Source of the DNA: an uncultured Candidatus Poseidoniales archaeon
GTDB taxonomy: Archaea > Thermoplasmatota > Poseidoniia > Poseidoniales > Poseidoniaceae
Direction of reading: 5' to 3'
Length of the DNA: 47,668 nucleotides
Assembly (NCBI GenBank): GCA_905182715.1
Contig: CAJJCP010000005.1
Coordinates: 1 to 47,668, forward strand
A program made the position numbers and the translations under genes. This document shows, one piece after another, positions 42,626 to 47,668 of this stretch (position 1 is the first letter of the stretch; the number at the start of each line of letters is the position of its first letter). The notes under the pieces were generated by a model that did not search any database, had not been told where the DNA came from, and saw only the letters and a program-made list of their open reading frames with translations.

Positions 42626-43483
42626 ATGGTAATGATGGATGCACCACCCGTAACTGAATTGGTTTCAATTGAGATCAACGACTCTGAATGCCACATCAAA
42701 TTAGACCGAGAGGACAAATTCAATGCACTGAATGTGCAAATGATTACCGAATTATGTACCTTGTTTGATTGGACAGCGCAACGCAGTGTTGGAGTTCAAG
42801 GTGAACTTATGGATTCAGCGGGTTCACCGTTTCTACGTACACTTGTCCTTTCGGGTTCAGGGCGACACTTTTGTGCAGGTGCTGACATCAACATGATGCG
42901 TGATGCTGGAGCCAATTCACCGGAAGAAAATCGAATCGATTCTGAGCGACTTGACCGACTGTTCAATGGATTGTGGTCACATCCTTGTTTTACAATCGGG
43001 GCAATCCAAGGTGTTGCCTTAGGTGGTGGAGCAGGTCTTGTAGCATGTTTGGACCATGTCATTGCAACCTCAAATGTAAAAATCGCTCTTTCAGAAGGTA
43101 AACTCGGTATTCTCCCTGCAGTCATTGGACCCTATGTCTACAGGCGTCTTGGCTCTGCATGTTTCCGTCGTTTGGCAATGCAAGCCAGTCGAATCGAAGC
43201 CGAAGAAGCACTTCGAACAGGATTTATTGAAGCAGTGGTTGAATCCGTCGACGACCTTTCGCCAGCCGTTACTGCATTGGTTGAGGAAGTAATGGGCACA
43301 GGGCCACAAGCCGTTACTTTAGCCAAAGAACTCACTCTTCACTTTGATCGGTGGAACGGCAGCGACGAAGCATTACGCGAGTTTACTCTCGACTTTACCA
43401 GCCGCATGCGAGGTTCCAAAGAAGGCCAAGAAGGTCTTTCTTCATTCCTCGACAAGCGTCCGGCTAATTGGAAAAAAGAATGA
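42626..43483 (+). CDS. liuC: Methylglutaconyl-CoA hydratase (LiuC-like enoyl-CoA hydratase)
   Basis: 285 aa crotonase-fold enzyme. Oxyanion-hole segments SGSGRHFCAGADINMM and IQGVALGGGAGLVACLDHV. The later SEGKLGILPAVIGPYV holds the one clear catalytic Glu; the other Glu position of crotonase is Gly, as in LiuC/GnyH. Converts 3-methylglutaconyl-CoA to HMG-CoA, the step after MCC. Genes on both sides are the MCC subunits. Confidence 0.88.
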   Translation: MVMMDAPPVTELVSIEINDSECHIKLDREDKFNALNVQMITELCTLFDWTAQRSVGVQGELMDSAGSPFLRTLVLSGSGRHFCAGADINMMRDAGANSPEENRIDSERLDRLFNGLWSHPCFTIGAIQGVALGGGAGLVACLDHVIATSNVKIALSEGKLGILPAVIGPYVYRRLGSACFRRLAMQASRIEAEEALRTGFIEAVVESVDDLSPAVTALVEEVMGTGPQAVTLAKELTLHFDRWNGSDEALREFTLDFTSRMRGSKEGQEGLSSFLDKRPANWKKE

Positions 43484-43492
43484 GGGGACGGA

Positions 43493-45004
43493 ATGGTTAG
43501 CACAGTCTTGGTTGCCAATCGAGGTGAAATCGCTTGCCGAATTTTGCGTGCTTGTAAAGAAGCAGGTCTTACCAGTGTTGCCATCTATGCTGCCAATGAT
43601 GCCAAGTCGTTATTTGTCGAACTTGCAGACCATGCCGTTCTTCTCGAAGGGGATACGATTACAGATACATATCTGAATCAATCTCAAATTTTGAAAATTG
43701 CAGCAACTTCTGGTGCCGATGCATTACACCCTGGTTTTGGTTTTCTATCCGAGCGTGCAGATTTTGCCCGTGCGGTATCTGAAGCAGGAATCCAGTGGAT
43801 TGGACCAAGTCCAAATGCCATCGAGAGAATGGGCGATAAAATGTCGGCTCGTATCACCATGAGGAATGCAGGTGTACCGGTCATTCCCGGTGAAGAAATC
43901 GAGACCGAAGATGAAGAAGAAGCTCTTATCGCCATTGAACAAGCCAGCACTCGAGTCGGCTATCCCCTGCTGTTGAAGGCATCTTCGGGTGGTGGTGGGA
44001 AAGGGATGCGTGCCGTTGACCGTCCCGAAGATTTACTCGAAGCGGCCCGAAGTGCACGCAGGGAAGCCTTGGCATCGTTTGGCGACGGTCGAGTCTATCT
44101 TGAGCGATTACTCACGGGTTCCAAGCATGTTGAAATTCAAATCTTAGCCGACCGTCACGGCCGTACAATACATCTCGGCGAACGCGAATGCAGTGTCCAA
44201 CGCCGTCATCAAAAAGTGTTCGAAGAAGCACCATGTCCAACCATGACTGAAGAAATACGTTCTGCTATGGGTAAGGCTGCGGTTGCTGCTGCAATGGCTG
44301 TGAATTATGAAGGCGCAGGAACGGTGGAATTCTTACTTGCTCCGACAGGTGAATTCTTTTTCCTGGAAATGAATACTCGTATTCAAGTCGAACATCCGGT
44401 GACTGAAATGATTACAGGCGTAGATATTGTTCGAGAGCAGTTACGTATCGCAGCAGGTGAGCCTATGTCTTGTGGTGAACTTCATCTTCGTGGCCACGCT
44501 ATTGAAGTCCGGTTGTATGCCGAAGATGCGACCAATAATTTCCTACCGGCTATTGGACCACTTGCCGTATTCCAACCACCTGAAGGTCCAGGGATACGTT
44601 TGGATACTGGAGTTCGACAAGGAGATGAAGTCACTCCAAATTATGACCCAATGCTGGCGAAATTGATTGTATGGGCTCCTTCTCGCGTTGAAGCCTTACA
44701 ACGTATGCGCCGATCACTCGACGAGTTCGTTGTTCTTGGAACGGTTACGAATCTCCGATTTTTGCGAGAACTCTGTGACGTCCCTGATGTCGTCGAAGGA
44801 ACAACAGATACCACAATGATTGACCGATTATGGCCAGATGGGTGGGCTCCCTCACTTCCTGATGAATTCGAAGATGGTGCGCTCATGGCTGCTGCCGTTG
44901 CTGAAAGTGCAGGCTTACACCGCCAAACAACATCAACAACTGACGCAACCGGGGATTCCGGTCCTGTTAGTCCGTTCATGACGCTGAATAGGAGGTACCC
45001 TTGA
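43493..45004 (+). CDS. accC: Biotin carboxylase subunit of methylcrotonyl-CoA carboxylase
   Basis: 503 aa. VLVANRGEIACRILRACKEA, ATP-grasp SSGGGGKGMRAVDRPEDL, and FLEMNTRIQVEHPVTEMI are diagnostic of biotin carboxylase. It carboxylates biotin on the carrier using ATP and bicarbonate. Bacterial MccA carries its carrier domain as a C-terminal fusion; here the carrier is the next gene. ATG 43493 is preceded by GAGGGGACGG. Confidence 0.95.
   Translation: MVSTVLVANRGEIACRILRACKEAGLTSVAIYAANDAKSLFVELADHAVLLEGDTITDTYLNQSQILKIAATSGADALHPGFGFLSERADFARAVSEAGIQWIGPSPNAIERMGDKMSARITMRNAGVPVIPGEEIETEDEEEALIAIEQASTRVGYPLLLKASSGGGGKGMRAVDRPEDLLEAARSARREALASFGDGRVYLERLLTGSKHVEIQILADRHGRTIHLGERECSVQRRHQKVFEEAPCPTMTEEIRSAMGKAAVAAAMAVNYEGAGTVEFLLAPTGEFFFLEMNTRIQVEHPVTEMITGVDIVREQLRIAAGEPMSCGELHLRGHAIEVRLYAEDATNNFLPAIGPLAVFQPPEGPGIRLDTGVRQGDEVTPNYDPMLAKLIVWAPSRVEALQRMRRSLDEFVVLGTVTNLRFLRELCDVPDVVEGTTDTTMIDRLWPDGWAPSLPDEFEDGALMAAAVAESAGLHRQTTSTTDATGDSGPVSPFMTLNRRYP
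44990..44996 (+). promoter_or_regulatory. Strong ribosome-binding site of the biotin carrier gene
   Basis: AGGAGGT inside the end of accC, seven bases before ATG 45004. Confidence 0.7.
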
Positions 45005-45474
45005 TGCACCATCAATTCAGAACTGCCGAAGGTCCAGTCGAGGTGACCTTAGCCAAGCAAGGTGAAGTTTGGCATCTCGGTGAACATCAAGCCTCAGTGG
45101 GCCGTGATGGCCGATTGATGATTCAACTCGCAAACGGCACTTCGGGCCATGCAACAGTGGCCAAAGTCGGCGATGTTTGGTGGGTTCACTTTGAAGGCCA
45201 CACTTTTTGCTTGGAACGAATCGAACCGGGAGCTTCACAATCCGAAGATGGAGGGGGCTTGACTGCACCAATGCCAGGAAAGGTCCTCGATGTTTTGGTT
45301 GAAGTAGGCCAATTGGTCGAAGCAGGTCAAACATTGATGGTACTCGAAGCAATGAAAATGGAACATCGAATTCTTGCCTCAACCTCCGGTCAAGTGACTG
45401 GGATACATTTCTCAGCGGGAGAGCAAGTTCAACAAGGTTCAGTCTTACTCGAAATGGCAGAATCTGAAGACTAA
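45004..45474 (+). CDS. Biotin carboxyl carrier protein
   Basis: 156 aa. The C-terminal biotinyl domain has VLEAMKMEH with the lysine to be biotinylated and GGLTAPMPGKVLDVLVEVG. The N-terminal half (about 1-75, HHQFRTAEGPVEVTLAK) resembles a carboxylase linker domain. The ATG overlaps the accC stop as TGATG, so subunits are made together. Confidence 0.94.
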   Translation: MHHQFRTAEGPVEVTLAKQGEVWHLGEHQASVGRDGRLMIQLANGTSGHATVAKVGDVWWVHFEGHTFCLERIEPGASQSEDGGGLTAPMPGKVLDVLVEVGQLVEAGQTLMVLEAMKMEHRILASTSGQVTGIHFSAGEQVQQGSVLLEMAESED

Positions 45475-46352
45475 CGTTTCAGCCAATTTCCTGATTCTAT
45501 TACCTCATATTCTCTTTCATCTTCTTTATTGTAGACGTAAGTCCATGCCCATTCAGAGCCCTGTTCAGTATCAACTCTGACAATAGTTCGAGTGTAGAGG
45601 GAGTGTATTGAGTCATAGCCATAGAATCCCTCAATGGAATCTAAAGTCTGCAAGGTGAGGTACACTTGGTCGATCTGATAGACTTCACCTTGAATCACGC
45701 CTTCTTTTCCTGCAATCATTCCGGGGTAATCGCCTAAATTGAGCAGTGAACCAGTTGTTGTTGCTGGTTTGCCTTCACCATTACTGCATTCCATCATGGT
45801 TGAACTGCGTACCTCTCCGTGCATGAGCGTCCCGTACACAAATATTTTCTCAATGGGATAACTTGGCGTAAAGTTTTCAATAGCGTTTTTTAATTCTGCA
45901 ATTGGGAGTTTTCTCTTCTCAAGGCCTTGTTGAATCAAGTTGGTATAGGCATCCGTCGGCTGAATAAAGCGTCCCTCTCGACTGTTTTGAGTTACACAAT
46001 AGGTCATTGCTTCGACAAAGGTCCCATTCGGAAGAATTACTTTCACATCCCGACGTTCATACGCCTCAACATCAGTCCCTTCCTTTTGATCCATCACTTC
46101 AAGGGTGACATCATTCATTCGAAAGAGAACACCTGGAACTGCATGACCTCGGCCGGTTTCAACGACATCAGCAGCTCCACCCTTTCTACCATCTGAAAAA
46201 TAGTGAAACTTTAGAGAATAGTTCGGAAGCCAACACGGACTTATTTCGACCAATCCATCATAGCGGAGGTTTTTCTTTTCACACCACGATTTCCAGTCAC
46301 CCCAATCAAGGTTTGAGCCGTATCCGAAATACAGCGTACCGTCGCCTTCCAT
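45471..46352 (-). CDS. Two-domain gamma-glutamylcyclotransferase-like protein
   Basis: 293 aa. Two GGCT/AIG2 domains in one chain: YFGYGSNLDWGDW (about 8-21) and IFVYGTLMHGE (about 165-175). Each carries a Glu at the expected active site (MDQKEGTDVEAYERRDV and LDSIEGFYGYDS). Such enzymes release 5-oxoproline from gamma-glutamyl amines, but the fold also occurs in other roles. ATG 46352 is chosen to avoid overlap with the serS end at 46393. It converges with the biotin carrier by four bases. Confidence 0.8.
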   Translation of the reverse strand: MEGDGTLYFGYGSNLDWGDWKSWCEKKNLRYDGLVEISPCWLPNYSLKFHYFSDGRKGGAADVVETGRGHAVPGVLFRMNDVTLEVMDQKEGTDVEAYERRDVKVILPNGTFVEAMTYCVTQNSREGRFIQPTDAYTNLIQQGLEKRKLPIAELKNAIENFTPSYPIEKIFVYGTLMHGEVRSSTMMECSNGEGKPATTTGSLLNLGDYPGMIAGKEGVIQGEVYQIDQVYLTLQTLDSIEGFYGYDSIHSLYTRTIVRVDTEQGSEWAWTYVYNKEDEREYEVIESGNWLKR

Positions 46353-46392
46353 GCATTTACAGCAACGCAAGGCTATATCAAACCTTACTGAA

Positions 46393-47668
46393 TTAGCCCC
46401 AAGTGCATGGTTCAAGGATTTCTTGCCCACCCATCAAAGGTTGTAGCACTTGAGGGATTCGAACTCGTCCATCTTCCATTTGGTTTTGCTCCATAATGGC
46501 AACCAATGCCCGAGAGGTTGCTACAGCGGTAGAATTGAGCGTATGTGCAATAGGTTGTCCTGAGTGACCCGGCTGGCCGTATCGAATTTGCAATCGGTTC
46601 GCTTGGTAATCGGTACAGTTCGAGCACGAAACGATTTCTTTGTATTGGTTTGCCCCCGGAATCCAAGCTTCAAGGTCGTATTTCCGAGCAGCAACCGTTC
46701 CCATGTCGCCTGTACAAATGTTCACGACCTCGTAATGCATTTCCAGTGCATCCCATAAGTCAATGACAGTTCTGCAACAGTTCTTCTTGCAGTTCCCATG
46801 ATTGCTCGGGTGTGGCAATAATGATTTGTTCAATTTTGGTGAACTGGTGCACTCGCCAAATTCCTAAATCCGACTGGCCGTGAGACCCTACTTCCCTTCG
46901 GAAACACGGTGAGACGTCCTACAATCCGCAGAGGTAAGTCGCTTTCAGGTATCGTTTCATTCATGAACATAGCCGTAAGAGTGGATGTTCTGCTGTTGCA
47001 ATCATGTAGTAGTTATCAGGTTCAACCCCATACATGACCGTCTCAAAGTCAGACAAATCTGTTACGCCTTCATAGGCTTCCCGATTCATCATAAGACCGG
47101 GGGCTGGACAAAGGTATAGCCACGCTCTCGAATGAAATTAACAGCAAATTGTTGTAAGGCGAAATCAAGTCGTGCCAAGTCGCCCTTCAGGAAGAAGAAC
47201 CGGCTCCCTACAATCTTTGCAGCGCGTTTGAGGTCAACCCACTTATTCATCTCAATGAGCTCGTTATGGGTTCTTCGGTTCGAATTCAAATTGTGGTTTT
47301 TCCCCATGCACGCTCAGTTGAGTATTGCCTGATTCATCTGCCCCAACCGGGACATCAGGATGAAGGATATTCGGGATACTCATCCGCAGTCGGTCTCGTT
47401 CTGCCATGGCTTGTTCGGTTTTCTTTTCCATCTCGGTAATTTGTGAACCTAAATCAGCAACCTCGGCAAGAATCCGTTGAGCGGCTTGTTCATCACCTGA
47501 TTTTTTGGCAGCCCCAATGCCTCGTGCTGCGGTATTTTTTGTTGCACGAAGTTGATTTGCTTCATGTTGAAGGTTAATCCATTGCTGATCTAAGAGCAAT
47601 GACTTGGTCGATTTTGTCGTGAGGTATAGCCCCGTTTGTCGTGGTCCTTCCGAATCACATCGGGCTCA
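46393..47668 (-). pseudogene. serS: Seryl-tRNA synthetase, partial and broken by about seven indels
   Basis: N-terminus is beyond the right edge (first readable residues PDVIRKDHDKRG). Conserved pieces appear in all frames: the coiled-coil arm (RILAEVADLGSQITEMEKK), THNELIEMNKWVDLKRAAKI, RREVGSHGQSDLGIWRVHQF as motif 2 and QANRLQIRYGQ/HTLNSTAVATSRALVAIM as motif 3. The frame changes near 47620, 47590, 47272, 47092, 46980, 46918 and 46766, mostly by one extra base. Sequence between the breaks is well conserved, so errors at a low-coverage contig end are likelier than decay. It charges tRNA-Ser. Confidence 0.85.

Overview
The window looks like part of a marine planktonic euryarchaeon, most likely Marine Group II (Candidatus Poseidoniia, Thermoplasmatota). 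The archaeal core genes are clear: L7Ae, S28e, L24e, Ndk and aIF5B in a row, an archaeal-type PRPP synthetase, deoxyhypusine synthase, PRC-barrel protein, geranylgeranyl reductase, UbiA and UbiD. They sit beside genes of bacterial type (UvrB, a leucine-degradation carboxylase cluster, CcmF) and large secreted Asp/Glu/Gly-rich surface proteins, a mixture typical of that group. The lineage is inferred from gene content only; no rRNA is present.

Layout. 1-2.5 kb (minus): the 5' part of a giant ZnuA-like metal-binding lipoprotein whose His/Asp-rich insert carries four EF-hand loops and a perfect internal 297-bp duplication; it runs off the left edge. 2.6-7.2 kb: a HAD phosphatase, then a P1B heavy-metal ATPase, a winged-helix regulator and a zinc-knuckle protein. 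7.4-12.3 kb: a long coiled-coil protein and a secreted, membrane-anchored Tsp3-repeat protein interrupted by a one-base frameshift. 12.4-15.0 kb (minus): two small genes (one ribbon-helix-helix-like), a ParA ATPase and a MoxR ATPase. 15.1-20.5 kb (minus): translation block (aIF5B, Ndk, L24e, S28e, L7Ae), PRPP synthetase, tRNA-Ile(GAT), PRC-barrel protein. 20.5-20.96 kb: an AT-rich, repeat-dense non-coding stretch. 21-27.6 kb: an unrecognised protein, then (minus) UvrB, deoxyhypusine synthase and an Asp-box lipoprotein with coupled GTGA junctions, and a short-chain dehydrogenase. 27.6-30.5 kb: a gene-poor stretch with two small membrane proteins and a membrane-anchored metallo-beta-lactamase-fold protein. 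30.6-40.9 kb: MazG-like protein, UbiA/UbiD quinone pair, cupredoxin, geranylgeranyl reductase, CcmF (one-base frameshift), an FKBP-SAP fusion and a DUF63-like membrane protein. 41-45.5 kb: methylcrotonyl-CoA carboxylase/methylglutaconyl-CoA hydratase operon. 45.5-47.7 kb (minus): a two-domain gamma-glutamylcyclotransferase-like protein and a seryl-tRNA synthetase broken by about seven indels.

How it works together. Two themes recur. One is metals: a probable Zn/Mn-binding lipoprotein, metal-efflux ATPase plus regulator, cupredoxin, His-rich FKBP, and an L24e that has lost most of its zinc ligands. The other is aerobic heterotrophy: leucine breakdown, quinone synthesis, and cytochrome c maturation. 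First genes of transcription units repeatedly have a TATA-like box 24-27 bases before the ATG, as in leaderless transcription, while operon-internal genes carry Shine-Dalgarno motifs or overlap their neighbour's stop. The frameshifts, especially the cluster at the right edge, look more like sequence errors than biology.
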